NCBI GenBank assembly: GCA_023386955.1
Contig: JAEWIS010000026.1
Span: 62,001 to 126,000 of the forward strand
Reading direction: 5' to 3'
Length of the DNA stretch: 64,000 bases
Origin: Bacillota bacterium
GTDB lineage: Bacteria; Bacillota; Bacilli; Paenibacillales; NBRC-103111
Shown: positions 7,168 to 15,370 of the stretch, piece by piece
How the letters are laid out: the number at the start of each line of letters is the position of its first letter
Position numbering within the stretch: the first letter of the stretch is position 1
Position numbers and translations under genes: made by a program
The notes under the pieces: model-generated
The model's database searches: none
What the model was told of the DNA's origin: nothing
Seen by the model: only the letters and a program-made list of their open reading frames with translations

Positions 7168-8652
7168 TTAGCCGATGGCAATAACAGCAACGGAGGCAGG
7201 AGGCAGGGTAGCCGACAGCACTCCATCCTTCCACTCCAGAGCTGTAAACGCCGCAGGCTTCACCTTCTCCGGATCGGCAAAGGTATTATGGGCCTGCAGG
7301 GAATCATGGGCCAGAATCCGGCCGCTGAGCTCGGGAGCTGCGTCAGTTAAACCGGACAGCTTCACTTGCACGGGAGCTGCTTCGGCATGGTGCAGATTGC
7401 ACAGGGAAAGATGCAGCTTGCCTTCGGCATTGCGGGAGCAGGAAACCGACAACTGCGGAATAGAGACGGCTCCCAGCGTATAAGAAGGGCTCTCCAGCTC
7501 AACCGGCACTAGCTCGGCGTCCTGATGGACCTTGAACATTTCGAACACATGGTAGGTGGGGGTGAGCACCATTTTTTCCCCTTCGGTCAGGATCATCGCC
7601 TGCAGCACGTTAACGGTCTGTGCAATATTGGCCATTTGGACACGTTCGCAATGCTGGTGAAACAGATTCAGGTTGATGCCCGCCACCAGAGCGTCGCGCA
7701 GGGAGTTCTGCTGGTACAGGAAACCCGGGTTGGTGCCCGGCTCCACATTGTACCAGGTACCCCATTCGTCCACAATCAGCCCCACGCGTTTTTCGGGATC
7801 GTATTTATCCATAATGGCGGAGTGTTTCGTTAACAGCTCCTCCATGTACAGGGTGCGGCGCAGGGTTTCGAACCATGCGGTGGAGTCAAATTCGGTGGCG
7901 GAGCCCTTGTTCTGCCAATTTCCTGTGGGCAGCGTATAGTAGTGGAGGCTCAGGCCATGCATATGCCGGCCGGCTTCGCGCATCAGCACCTCGGTCCAGT
8001 GATAATCCCCTTCGCTGGCTCCGCAGGCAATTTTGTATACCTTATTGTCCCCGTAGTTCCGTACATAAGTGCCGTAGCGGCGGTACTCATCCGCATAATA
8101 TTCCGGACGCATATTGCCGCCGCAGCCCCAGCTTTCATTGCCCACGCCGAAATATTTGACCTTCCAGGGCTCTTCCCGGCCATTAAGCTTTCGCAGATTG
8201 GCCATAGGGGACTCTCCGTCAAAGGTCAGGTACTCCATCCATTGCTGCATTTCGTAGACAGTGCCGCTGCCTACATTGCCGTTGATATACGGCTCCGTAC
8301 CCAACTGCTCACACAGCTCCATAAACTCGTGGGTGCCAAAATGGTTGTTCTCCACCGTACCGCCCCAATGCGTATTCACCATCCGCGGCCGGTTTTCCTT
8401 CGGTCCGATGCCGTCCATCCAGTGGTATTCGTCGGCGAAGCAGCCCCCCGGCCAACGGAGTACAGGAATATTCAGCGCTTTCAAGGCGGCAGTCACATCG
8501 TTGCGAAGCCCCTTGGTATTGGGAATGGGGGAATCCTCACCCACCCAGATTCCTTCATAGATGCATCTGCCCAGATGCTCGGCAAAATGCCCATAAATAT
8601 TGCGGTTAATGGTGCCGGCGGTTTTGGCGGCGTCAATCTTCAGCTCAGTCAT
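7168..8652 (-). CDS. abfA: GH51 alpha-L-arabinofuranosidase
   Basis: 494 residues, the normal length of bacterial GH51 enzymes. The acid/base is Glu173 in FGVGNESWG and the nucleophile is Glu296 in [23 protein letters not shown] (residues 66-78) forms the substrate pocket. There is no signal peptide, so it acts in the cytoplasm, releasing L-arabinose from imported arabino-oligosaccharides. The arabinose would enter the araDBA pathway encoded at 46.7-50.7 kb. The start ATG has AAGGAG nine bases upstream. Two identical 13-base direct repeats spaced 21 bases upstream suggest AraC-type control rather than AraR. Confidence 0.95.
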   Translation of the reverse strand: MTELKIDAAKTAGTINRNIYGHFAEHLGRCIYEGIWVGEDSPIPNTKGLRNDVTAALKALNIPVLRWPGGCFADEYHWMDGIGPKENRPRMVNTHWGGTVENNHFGTHEFMELCEQLGTEPYINGNVGSGTVYEMQQWMEYLTFDGESPMANLRKLNGREEPWKVKYFGVGNESWGCGGNMRPEYYADEYRRYGTYVRNYGDNKVYKIACGASEGDYHWTEVLMREAGRHMHGLSLHYYTLPTGNWQNKGSATEFDSTAWFETLRRTLYMEELLTKHSAIMDKYDPEKRVGLIVDEWGTWYNVEPGTNPGFLYQQNSLRDALVAGINLNLFHQHCERVQMANIAQTVNVLQAMILTEGEKMVLTPTYHVFEMFKVHQDAELVPVELESPSYTLGAVSIPQLSVSCSRNAEGKLHLSLCNLHHAEAAPVQVKLSGLTDAAPELSGRILAHDSLQAHNTFADPEKVKPAAFTALEWKDGVLSATLPPASVAVIAIG

Positions 8653-8722
8653 GGCATATGGCTCCTTATACCTTGGAATACCCTTACCTTATCACGGGAA
8701 AAATGGGACGAACATAACCAAA

Positions 8723-8756
8723 CCTGCTTTTTTACCGCAATATCCTGCTTTTTTAC
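8723..8756 (-). promoter_or_regulatory. tandem direct repeat, likely AraC-type activator site for abfA
   Basis: CCTGCTTTTTTAC occurs twice on the plus strand, at 8723-8735 and 8744-8756, exactly two helical turns apart. A weaker third copy ends at 8772. Directly repeated half-sites at 21-bp spacing upstream of a glycosidase gene are typical of AraC/XylS-family binding. Confidence 0.5.
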
Positions 8757-8815
8757 AGTGATCTGTTTTTACTTCCGAATTTATTTGTTTTTCTGTGAAA
8801 TCTTCCGGTAGGCTA

Positions 8816-8844
8816 TTGCTTCACTTTCCCGGGACCGTTATGAT
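8816..8844 (+). promoter_or_regulatory. sigma-A promoter of the ASRT-like gene
   Basis: TTGCTT (8816-8821), 17-base spacer, TATGAT (8839-8844), about 55 bases before the start codon. Confidence 0.55.
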
Positions 8845-8903
8845 AGAGGGGAAATGCAAGGTTTTACGAGAACGACCACAACCTGCGGAGGTGCTTTTAG
8901 AAC

Positions 8904-9266
8904 ATGGGCAAGGGTGCATTGAATTGGTATATTCCGGACGGCTTCATCCCTCCGGTGAGCAAAGGCGAGCTGTTGAGCCACGAATCCATTTGCGTATTGA
9001 ATTGCGGCGATGAGGATGCGCAAATTCTGGTAACGGTATATTACGAGGATCAAGCTCCGCTGGAGAAGGTGCCGGCCGTCTGCCCCGCCAAGCGGACCAA
9101 GCATATCCGGACAAGCTCCCTGATCAAGGACGGCGTTGGCATTCCCGTAGGCGTTCCCTATGCCATGGAAGTAGAGAGCAATGTGCCGGTTATCGTCCAA
9201 TACAGCCGGCTGGATTCCACCCAGGCCGAGAACAGCCTGATGACTACGATGGCGTATCCGTTGTAA
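8904..9266 (+). CDS. sensory rhodopsin transducer (ASRT)-like protein
   Basis: 120 residues, soluble and all-beta in appearance. It begins MGKGALNWYIPDGFIPP and ends with NVPVIVQYSRLDSTQAENSL, matching the Anabaena sensory rhodopsin transducer family, a tetrameric beta-sandwich protein. In cyanobacteria the partner is a rhodopsin. In Bacillota the family occurs without rhodopsins and its role is unknown, with sugar or DNA binding proposed by some. It is divergent from the arabinofuranosidase gene, has its own promoter and is followed by a terminator, so it is monocistronic. GGAGGTG lies eight bases before ATG 8904. Confidence 0.8.
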   Translation: MGKGALNWYIPDGFIPPVSKGELLSHESICVLNCGDEDAQILVTVYYEDQAPLEKVPAVCPAKRTKHIRTSSLIKDGVGIPVGVPYAMEVESNVPVIVQYSRLDSTQAENSLMTTMAYPL

Positions 9267-9285
9267 GATTCACAGTATGAAGCAC

Positions 9286-9332
9286 AAGAAGACATGAGGT
9301 TATTAATGGCCTTATGTCTTCTTTCGTTTTTT
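9286..9332 (+). terminator. terminator of the ASRT-like gene
   Basis: AAGAAGACATGAGG (9286-9299) pairs with CCTTATGTCTTCTT (9310-9323) with one mismatch, followed by CGTTTTTT. Confidence 0.8.
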
Positions 9333-9413
9333 ATACCCAAAGGATTTGAATTATTGTAAAGTATCAACATTTTTGAAAGCGCAGTTATAGAATAAGGCAA
9401 GGCACGGCCGCAG

Positions 9414-9454
9414 AAGCAGCCAAGGATAACCTTCTTGGCTGCTTTTGATTTTTT
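9414..9454 (+). terminator. second terminator with no gene in front of it
   Basis: AAGCAGCCAAG (9414-9424) pairs with CTTGGCTGCTT (9434-9444), then TTGATTTTTT. Only about 80 bases separate it from the preceding terminator, so it either backs that up or ends a short RNA. No clear promoter was found between them. The AT-rich stretch from 9455 to 9737 holds no recognised gene and probably the promoter of the next lipoprotein. Confidence 0.7.
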
Positions 9455-9737
9455 GGGAACATCCTGCGCGGCGCGAGAAAATTCCTTCTATAGGTAAAAT
9501 ATCTAATTATAATCTTATTTTCATTTTAAAAGTTAAAGTTCGACAAATTATCATAATTCAAGTAAAAATCTAATAAGATTTTAGAAAAATATAGTGGAAT
9601 AGGTCGAATTATTGTATAATTCTGGAGATATGTGGGTTGCAATGCGATGTATATAAAGTTGCAATGAATTGTAAAAAGATGACTGACAGAGTAACTCCTC
9701 CAGCCGATGGAGAACAATTCAAAGTGAGGGAACTAAC

Positions 9738-10334
9738 GTGAAAACAGCAAAAACTATGAAGGCAGCAACAACAATCGGGCTTCTTGCCGCCTCCGCCTTG
9801 TTCTTTACGGCCTGCGGAGACACATCAAACAGCGCGGGCGTCAGCTCGCCTGCTGTATCGGCACCAGCCGCTTCTGCTCCGGCGGCATCTGCTCCGGCTG
9901 CGTCCGCACCGGCAGCATCCGCCGCTGCAAAAAGCACCGGGAAGGATTTGAAGCCCACGGAAAAAATGGCGCTGGACTTCGTCAACGTGATGATGAACGG
10001 GACGGATGCGGAGGCCCGCAAAAAATTCATCGCCGAAAACGTACATGATGATGCAAAGCCGCTCTATGAACTGATGGATAATGGGGAGAAGAATCCGATG
10101 ACTCCCACCTACGAGGCAATAAAAAATCCCAAGGCAGCTGAAACGATTAAGATCGTGGAGGATGGCCAAACCGCTGAAGCGGTGCTTGTACAAGGGGATG
10201 AGAAAAAAGAAACCGTCATCTTATTGATGGACGGTAAGGTTGGATTCGCTTTTGGGCCGGACGGCACAGACCCGGAAGCCAATGAAATGTATGTGGAAGT
10301 GAGAAAGCAATTCAAAACAGCTGCGGCTAAATAA
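9738..10334 (+). CDS. lipoprotein with SAPAA repeats, unknown function
   Basis: 198 residues. It starts at GTG 9738 after GAGGGAAC. A signal peptide ends in a lipobox (FFTAC, Cys near residue 26), so it is anchored on the outer face of the membrane. Residues about 38-62 are four to five copies of Ser-Ala-Pro-Ala-Ala, a flexible spacer. The C-terminal domain (about 70-195) has an alpha+beta pattern like DUF4878/NTF2-type lumazine-binding domains (MALDFVNVMMNGTDAEARKKF), but I cannot place it firmly. It stands alone and converges on the permease-prefix gene. The repeat makes its length liable to change between strains. Confidence 0.7.
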   Translation: MKTAKTMKAATTIGLLAASALFFTACGDTSNSAGVSSPAVSAPAASAPAASAPAASAPAASAAAKSTGKDLKPTEKMALDFVNVMMNGTDAEARKKFIAENVHDDAKPLYELMDNGEKNPMTPTYEAIKNPKAAETIKIVEDGQTAEAVLVQGDEKKETVILLMDGKVGFAFGPDGTDPEANEMYVEVRKQFKTAAAK

Positions 10335-10341
10335 TGCCGGT

Positions 10342-11316
10342 TTACGCCCGCCCGCGCTCCTTGAGGATGCTGTAGGCGCCGCAGAAGGTGCCGAAGAGGA
10401 TGCCGGTGACAGGGAATACCACCCAATTGATATGCCACATGCCATAGACGAAGCCGCTAATCAGGAAAATACAGGTGGCCACCGGCCACACAATGGAGGC
10501 AACTGCACCGATCACGCGGTTGACCTCCTTTTTCTCCTTCGTAAAATCCTCCTGCTGGAGCAGCATGTTGTAGCTCTCCCGGATGGACCCGAAATAAATA
10601 AACAGGATCACGGCAATCCCCACAAGGATCAGCATGACGGATACGCCATAGGTGGCGGATTGCTCTCCCACCGCGGATGCGATGAAGATGGCAACCGGGG
10701 AAATCACGGCCAAACAAACCCCGGTGATAAGAGAAAAGGTGTATGTGGGAGCGAAGGCGGCCTTCCTGCTCTCCAGCATAGCCTTCAGGGAGGGGGCAAT
10801 GACGAAGTCCCCCTGCAGATGTTTGTACTTCTCCAGCTTCATACCCGTATAGATGAAGATGCCGATAGCCGGCACCATAAGGGCGAACAAGCCGGCAAGC
10901 CCCACCATATAACCGGAATCCTCCGACAGCAGACCGCCGGGCTGGCTGTTCTCAACCAGAGTCGAGATGAAGACCAGCAGGGCAACCCCCGCCAGACACA
11001 TAAAAACACCGATTCCGATCAGCAGCCCTGAGGTTTTCTTTAGCTTCAAAAAGCTGTGGATTTCTTCCTCTGTAACAACGGGTAGAACCACCTCCTCAGA
11101 AGCCAAGGGGATATTCAGCTCCGCCATTAACTCATCGATGTTGCCGAACTCGGAAATGACGATGCCCACCGCTTCGTTTTCCGTTTTGCCCTCCTGCTTC
11201 AGCTCCTGATATTTCTCCTCCATGGTGGCTAGCATTTCTTCCTTCAGAGTGAGCATCTGCCTTGTACGGGGGAGGGAAGCGAACATGTTATCCAGATAAC
11301 TGGCGATTGTGTCCAT
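10342..11316 (-). CDS. membrane protein with N-terminal permease-prefix/HAAS-type domain
   Basis: 324 residues. The first 75 (SYLDNMFASLPRTRQML ... ELKQEGKTENEAVGIVISEFG) match the helical permease prefix domain 1 usually found on proteins controlled by PadR regulators. Six or so membrane segments follow (from about residues 97, 139, 193, 221, 274 and 300). It sits directly after a padR gene (gap of 4 bases), the standard pairing in Bacillota. The function is unknown, with envelope stress or peptide-antibiotic response plausible by analogy. It ends just after the convergent lipoprotein gene with no obvious terminator between. Confidence 0.75.
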   Translation of the reverse strand: MDTIASYLDNMFASLPRTRQMLTLKEEMLATMEEKYQELKQEGKTENEAVGIVISEFGNIDELMAELNIPLASEEVVLPVVTEEEIHSFLKLKKTSGLLIGIGVFMCLAGVALLVFISTLVENSQPGGLLSEDSGYMVGLAGLFALMVPAIGIFIYTGMKLEKYKHLQGDFVIAPSLKAMLESRKAAFAPTYTFSLITGVCLAVISPVAIFIASAVGEQSATYGVSVMLILVGIAVILFIYFGSIRESYNMLLQQEDFTKEKKEVNRVIGAVASIVWPVATCIFLISGFVYGMWHINWVVFPVTGILFGTFCGAYSILKERGRA

Positions 11317-11320
11317 GCCG

Positions 11321-11647
11321 TCACAGCTCCTTTATAAATTTATTGACAACCTCTTGGGTAACCAGCCATTCTCTGCATTTGTCCTGATAATAAGCGAAAC
11401 CCGCCGGTGTCATGCGGTAATAGGTCCGTCTTTTGCCCAAGGTTTCGTCCTTATGGAACGATTCGATATAGCCGTTATTCTCCAGCCGCGTAAAAGCGGA
11501 ATAAAGCGTGGTTTCCTTCATAATGTATTTCTCCTCGGAAAGCTTCTTGATGTTCTTGGAGATTTCATAGCCATATGACTCTCCGTCGAGGAGCATATAC
11601 AGAATCATGGTGTCGTTATAACCCCGGATTACATCGCTGCTGATCAC
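11321..11647 (-). CDS. PadR family transcriptional regulator
   Basis: 108 residues, the short PadR form. It has a winged helix-turn-helix: MILYMLLDGESYGYEISKNI, then ETTLYSAFTRLENNGYI, then RRTYYRMTPAG, the wing. It probably represses its own operon with the membrane protein that follows. The promoter region contains a long inverted repeat (11714-11755) that overlaps the -35 to +1 area, the expected place for such a repressor. The inducer is unknown. Confidence 0.88.
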   Translation of the reverse strand: MISSDVIRGYNDTMILYMLLDGESYGYEISKNIKKLSEEKYIMKETTLYSAFTRLENNGYIESFHKDETLGKRRTYYRMTPAGFAYYQDKCREWLVTQEVVNKFIKEL

Positions 11648-11713
11648 ACGCCGGGCCTCCTTTCCGGTTTAGCCGGTTGTTTTCCGCTTTATTACTACGT
11701 CTAACGTACTTCG

Positions 11714-11755
11714 TCTGTCGTAGTAAAAACATTGTAGCATAATTACTACGACAGA
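11714..11755 (-). promoter_or_regulatory. padR promoter and operator
   Basis: TCTGTCGTAGTA (11714-11725) and TACTACGACAGA (11744-11755) form a perfect 12-base inverted repeat with an 18-base gap. The minus-strand -10 box TACAAT (11731-11736) lies between the arms. Another TACTACG half-site lies near 11692. The repressor would therefore cover the promoter. Confidence 0.65.
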
Positions 11756-11892
11756 TAAAGTAGTTTACAAAAGAAAACCTGCCGCAGCCGCTGCAGATTC
11801 CTGTCAGCATACCGGGCAGGTTCATTCTAAGCCTCCGGAAAACAAGGATTTTTCATATGATGCCGCACATGCTCATCTTCCCCAAAAAATGC

Positions 11893-12327
11893 TCACGGAA
11901 CGACAAATTGGACGCGGGTGCCGTCCGGGTATTGCTCCAGCTGGTTGCTGACCCAGCTTCCTGCTCCCCGGTTGTCGGAGGGGTCGATATATTTGATATC
12001 CGCACCCGCACCGCCCTCCGCGCACATGGCCATCGGCCATTCATCCCGGTCATAGCCGGTTTTGGTGGGAATACCCTTCAGGGATTCCTTGCGGTTTTCG
12101 TCGGCGCCTTTTCTGTCCAGAGTGCAGGTCGGGGACTCTCCGGCTGCGATGGCTTCTTTAATATGGAGAGCTGTTTCCGGGTAACGGTCTGACGGAAAAT
12201 GAAGCGTCACCGTTTCGCCCGTGCCCGTTTCTTCGTCAAAGCGGATATCGATATATCCGTTCACCTGGGCATAGTAGAGAGCGCCCACAACAAGCAGCAG
12301 GAGGACAATTCTTATGTATTTTTTCAT
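11893..12327 (-). CDS. nucB: NucA/NucB-type extracellular deoxyribonuclease
   Basis: 144 residues with an N-terminal signal/anchor (residues 4-20) and the NucB core: [20 protein letters not shown] (about 90-109) and [20 protein letters not shown] (about 113-132). Asp and Glu in DRDEWP are the catalytic pair in this family. B. subtilis NucB is a secreted sporulation DNase that also disperses biofilms, and NucA acts in competence; which role applies here is not shown. It is monocistronic and divergent from the kinase gene at 12462. Confidence 0.9.
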   Translation of the reverse strand: MKKYIRIVLLLLVVGALYYAQVNGYIDIRFDEETGTGETVTLHFPSDRYPETALHIKEAIAAGESPTCTLDRKGADENRKESLKGIPTKTGYDRDEWPMAMCAEGGAGADIKYIDPSDNRGAGSWVSNQLEQYPDGTRVQFVVP

Positions 12328-12398
12328 TAGAGCGGCTTCACCTCATGGATATTGTAGGGGCAGCGGCCGGGGATGTAAAGACCCGGAGCATTCTCCGG

Positions 12399-12428
12399 TT
12401 GAGTGCCGGACAGGCTGTACAGTACAAT
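12399..12428 (+). promoter_or_regulatory. promoter of the APH-like kinase gene
   Basis: TTGAGT (12399-12404), 18-base spacer, TACAAT (12423-12428). Confidence 0.45.
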
Positions 12429-12461
12429 ACATGGTAAGGTCGGAAACTGGAGGCAATGCTT

Positions 12462-13361
12462 ATGTACAGCTTTACAGCTGAGGAAGCAGATCAAATTATA
12501 GGTCGTTTTGGCAGGGTATTCTGGGACGGTTTGGGAGAGAAGCTGTCCAGATGCGAAGAGAGATGGGGGCTAAGCGGGCTGGAGCTGCTGCACTCCTTTT
12601 CGGCCAACTGTGTATTTACCGGTGAGTCCTCTCTATTCGGTAAGGCGGTCCTGAAGCTGGGTCCTCCCGAACGGGAACGGGCTACGGAGGCAAAGGCTCT
12701 GGAGGAATATAACGGCAAGCTGTTTTGCCGGTTGTTTGCCGCGGATGCGGCGGAGGGAGCCCTGCTGGAGGAACGGCTTCTTCCGGGAACCCCCCTGCGG
12801 GACGAGCCTTCATTAGACAAAAGAATGTCCGTATTTTCCGGTTTGGTTGCCGGATTGCATATTACCCCAGCTGATGCCGAAGCATATCCTTCTTATCTGG
12901 GTTGGGTTACGCGGATCGCACGTTATATGCGTGAGAGAGAAGGGAACCGCAGACTGTGCGGGCATATGCAAAAAGCGGAGAAGCTCTGCAAGGCATTATG
13001 GGACACCTATCCCCGGCGGGTTTTGCTGCATGGCGATTTGCATCATGACAATATCCTATTGGAGCAGAACGGAACTTACCGGATCATCGACCCCAAGGGT
13101 GTGATTGGTGACCCTGTATTTGAACTGCCGCGGTTTATCCTGAATGAAGTTGGCGACATCATTACGCCCGATACATATGGAAGGATGAATACGATCATAA
13201 TCAGTCTGGCGGAACGGCTTGGGGTGCCGGAGGCTGATCTCCGCCAGTTGTTCTATATCGAAACAGCCATGGCGGAAAGCTGGAATGTGGAAAGTCGCTT
13301 GGCGCCGTCTCTAGAGCATGTGGAGCTGGCGGAGGCGCTTTTGATGGAGGCGGGGGAATAA
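12462..13361 (+). CDS. APH-family phosphotransferase (APH(6)/hydroxyurea-kinase-like)
   Basis: 299 residues from ATG 12462, chosen because GGAGG lies eight bases before it, against only two before ATG 12456. The catalytic loop is LLHGDLHHDNILL (about residues 189-201) and the metal-binding IIDPKG follows about 13 residues later. Overall it matches the PF04655-type kinases, which include streptomycin 6-phosphotransferases. Chromosomal members often have housekeeping or unknown substrates. Drug resistance cannot be inferred from sequence alone. It has its own promoter and terminator. Confidence 0.8.
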   Translation: MYSFTAEEADQIIGRFGRVFWDGLGEKLSRCEERWGLSGLELLHSFSANCVFTGESSLFGKAVLKLGPPERERATEAKALEEYNGKLFCRLFAADAAEGALLEERLLPGTPLRDEPSLDKRMSVFSGLVAGLHITPADAEAYPSYLGWVTRIARYMREREGNRRLCGHMQKAEKLCKALWDTYPRRVLLHGDLHHDNILLEQNGTYRIIDPKGVIGDPVFELPRFILNEVGDIITPDTYGRMNTIIISLAERLGVPEADLRQLFYIETAMAESWNVESRLAPSLEHVELAEALLMEAGE

Positions 13362-13381
13362 ATAAATCAGGAGAATAGAGG

Positions 13382-13415
13382 CGCTTGAGCCAAATATGGC
13401 TCGGGCGTTTTTTTT
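13382..13415 (+). terminator. terminator of the APH-like gene
   Basis: CGC..GAGCC (13382-13391) pairs with GGCTC..GCG, followed by eight to nine T (13408-13415). Confidence 0.85.
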
Positions 13416-13469
13416 GTGCATGAATCAGGGAAGATTGTGCGCATATGTGATTATTTGTGAACGATTATT

Positions 13470-13498
13470 TTGAATAAAGCGCTTTACAAAACGATAAT
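13470..13498 (+). promoter_or_regulatory. fru operon promoter with a cre-like palindrome
   Basis: TTGAAT (13470-13475), 17-base spacer, GATAAT (13493-13498). The spacer contains AAAGCGCTTT (13476-13485), the core of a CcpA cre site. Catabolite repression or FruR binding is likely. Confidence 0.5.
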
Positions 13499-13600
13499 GA
13501 TCATATAATATCATAAGTGAGAGCAAACAATCACAGTTTATACCCTATCATTTATAAAATGACTGCAAATGAGCAAGCTAGCTCAGGAGGTGAAGCCCCC

Positions 13601-14383
13601 TTGTTATTTGAAGAAGAACGCAAGCAGCAGATAAGCGATCATATACAAAATACCGGACGTGCTTCCGTGCAGGAGCTGGCCCTGACTTTTCAGGTGTCGG
13701 AATCCACAGTGAGACGGGATCTGAAGGATCTGGAGGAAAGCGGGATGGTCCGCCGTACCCATGGAGGTGCTGTGGCCCTTATCCAGGCAGATAATGCCGA
13801 ACCGTCTTATGTGGAGAAGGAGGACCGTTTCCGCCTCCAGAAGGAGGCCATTGCCCGGGAGGCCGCGGCGTTGGTCAGGGAAGGGGACACCCTCATCCTC
13901 GACTCGGGTACTACCACTTATTATTTGGCCAAAGCCATCAAATCCATTCCCCGGCTGACGGTCGTGACCAATTCTATCGTGGTTGCCCAGGAGCTGGCCC
14001 AGCAGTCCAACATCAGCCTGGTGCTGACAGGCGGTACAGTGCGCTATGAAACACTGGCGATGGTCGGCCCCATGGCAGAGCGGGCGCTGGAGCAGCTGCG
14101 GGTGGACAAAACCTTTTTGGCGATCAACGGCATCGACCCCGCTGCAGGGTTGACCACACCGAGTATTACCGAGGCGGAAATGAAGCGGAAGATGATCCAC
14201 GCCGGCCGCGAGGTGATTCTGCTGGCGGACCACAGTAAATACGGTAAATCCGTTTTTGCCAAGGTGGCGGATCTGAAGGATATTGACCGTCTGATCGCCG
14301 ATCCCCTTCTGCCGGAAACGGCCATGAAGGAGTTGGAGGAAGCAGGCGTACAGCTGACTATTGCGGCAGAAAAAGGAGAATGA
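13601..14383 (+). CDS. fruR: DeoR/GlpR-family repressor of the fructose operon
   Basis: 260 residues from TTG 13601, picked because AGGAGGTG stands eight bases upstream. An upstream extension to 13517 has no family features. The helix-turn-helix lies at residues 20-42 (VQELALTFQVSESTVRRDL), and the DeoR sensor domain contains the LILDSGTTTYYLAKAI loop that binds a phosphosugar. It is first in an operon with fruK, fruA and the PTS genes, so fructose 1-phosphate is the likely effector. It ends 3 bases before fruK. Confidence 0.88.
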   Translation: MLFEEERKQQISDHIQNTGRASVQELALTFQVSESTVRRDLKDLEESGMVRRTHGGAVALIQADNAEPSYVEKEDRFRLQKEAIAREAAALVREGDTLILDSGTTTYYLAKAIKSIPRLTVVTNSIVVAQELAQQSNISLVLTGGTVRYETLAMVGPMAERALEQLRVDKTFLAINGIDPAAGLTTPSITEAEMKRKMIHAGREVILLADHSKYGKSVFAKVADLKDIDRLIADPLLPETAMKELEEAGVQLTIAAEKGE

Positions 14384-14386
14384 CCC

Positions 14387-15328
14387 ATGAACCCTGCAGT
14401 CGTTACTGTAACCATGAACCCTGCTGTAGATAAAACCGTCCATGTGGACAAAATTGAGCTGGCCGGATTGAACCGGATCAAGGAGGTCCGGATCGACGCG
14501 GGCGGCAAGGGAATTAACGTGGCCAAGGTGTTAGCGGGCTTCGGTGTAAGCGCAGCCGCGTTGGCTGTGGCCGGCGGCTACCAAAGCAGGCTGCTCCGGG
14601 ACAAGCTGGAGCAGGCCGGCATAGCCTGCGGCTTTGAGGAAGCGCAGGGAGAAACCCGGGTTAACCTGAAGGTGGTGGACGAAAGCACCCGGCAAACCAC
14701 CGAATTTAATGAACGGGGCATCCAGGTGGATGAAGGGGTGCTGGAGCGGTTTACAGCCCGGTTTGCGGCAGCCCTGGAAGGCGCTCGGTATGCCGTTATC
14801 GGGGGAAGTCTTCCGCCGGGCGCATCTGCGGGCTATTACCGGACACTGATTGAGGAGGCTCACAAGCGGAACGTTCCGGTAATTCTGGATGCGGACGGAC
14901 CGGCCTTTGCTGAGGGGGTGGAGGCGAAACCCTTCGCCATCAAACCCAATCTTCACGAGCTGGAGCTGTATTTTGGACGGCAATTGGAGGAGGACGAAGA
15001 GCTGGTGTCGGCCGCCCGGGAGCTGATCCGGAATAAAGGTGTGAAGCTGGTGCTGGTATCCATGGGCGGAGACGGCTCCATCCTCATCAGCGAAACGGAG
15101 GCATACCGGGCAAGGCCTTTTCCCATCCAGCCGGTCAGCACCGTCGGGGCTGGAGATTCCATGGTAGCGGCTATGGTCTATAGCCTGCTGGGCGGGCGGA
15201 CGCTGGAGGAGATGGCCCGGATCACCTCAGCTGCGGGAACCATCACCGCCTCCAAACCGGGCACCCAGGTATGCAGCATCGATGAAGTGGAAGCCAAATT
15301 GGATCAGGTTAGCCTGTTCTCCATTTAG
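14387..15328 (+). CDS. fruK: 1-phosphofructokinase
   Basis: 313 residues of the PfkB family. The N-terminal signature is GGKGINVAKVLAGFG (about 39-53) and the C-terminal one is VSTVGAGDSMVAAMVYSLL (about 248-266), with Asp in GAGDS as catalytic base. It phosphorylates fructose 1-phosphate, the product of the PTS permease encoded next, to fructose 1,6-bisphosphate in the cytoplasm. AAGGAG lies before ATG 14387, and 42 bases separate it from fruA. Confidence 0.93.
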   Translation: MNPAVVTVTMNPAVDKTVHVDKIELAGLNRIKEVRIDAGGKGINVAKVLAGFGVSAAALAVAGGYQSRLLRDKLEQAGIACGFEEAQGETRVNLKVVDESTRQTTEFNERGIQVDEGVLERFTARFAAALEGARYAVIGGSLPPGASAGYYRTLIEEAHKRNVPVILDADGPAFAEGVEAKPFAIKPNLHELELYFGRQLEEDEELVSAARELIRNKGVKLVLVSMGGDGSILISETEAYRARPFPIQPVSTVGAGDSMVAAMVYSLLGGRTLEEMARITSAAGTITASKPGTQVCSIDEVEAKLDQVSLFSI

Positions 15329-15370
15329 TACACGATTAAGAGACGATTAAGAAAAGGGGATGAATGAGTT

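Noticed and set aside
12462..13361. calling the APH-like kinase an antibiotic-resistance gene
   Set aside because: The fold is shared by many housekeeping kinases; substrate cannot be read from sequence and no resistance context is present.
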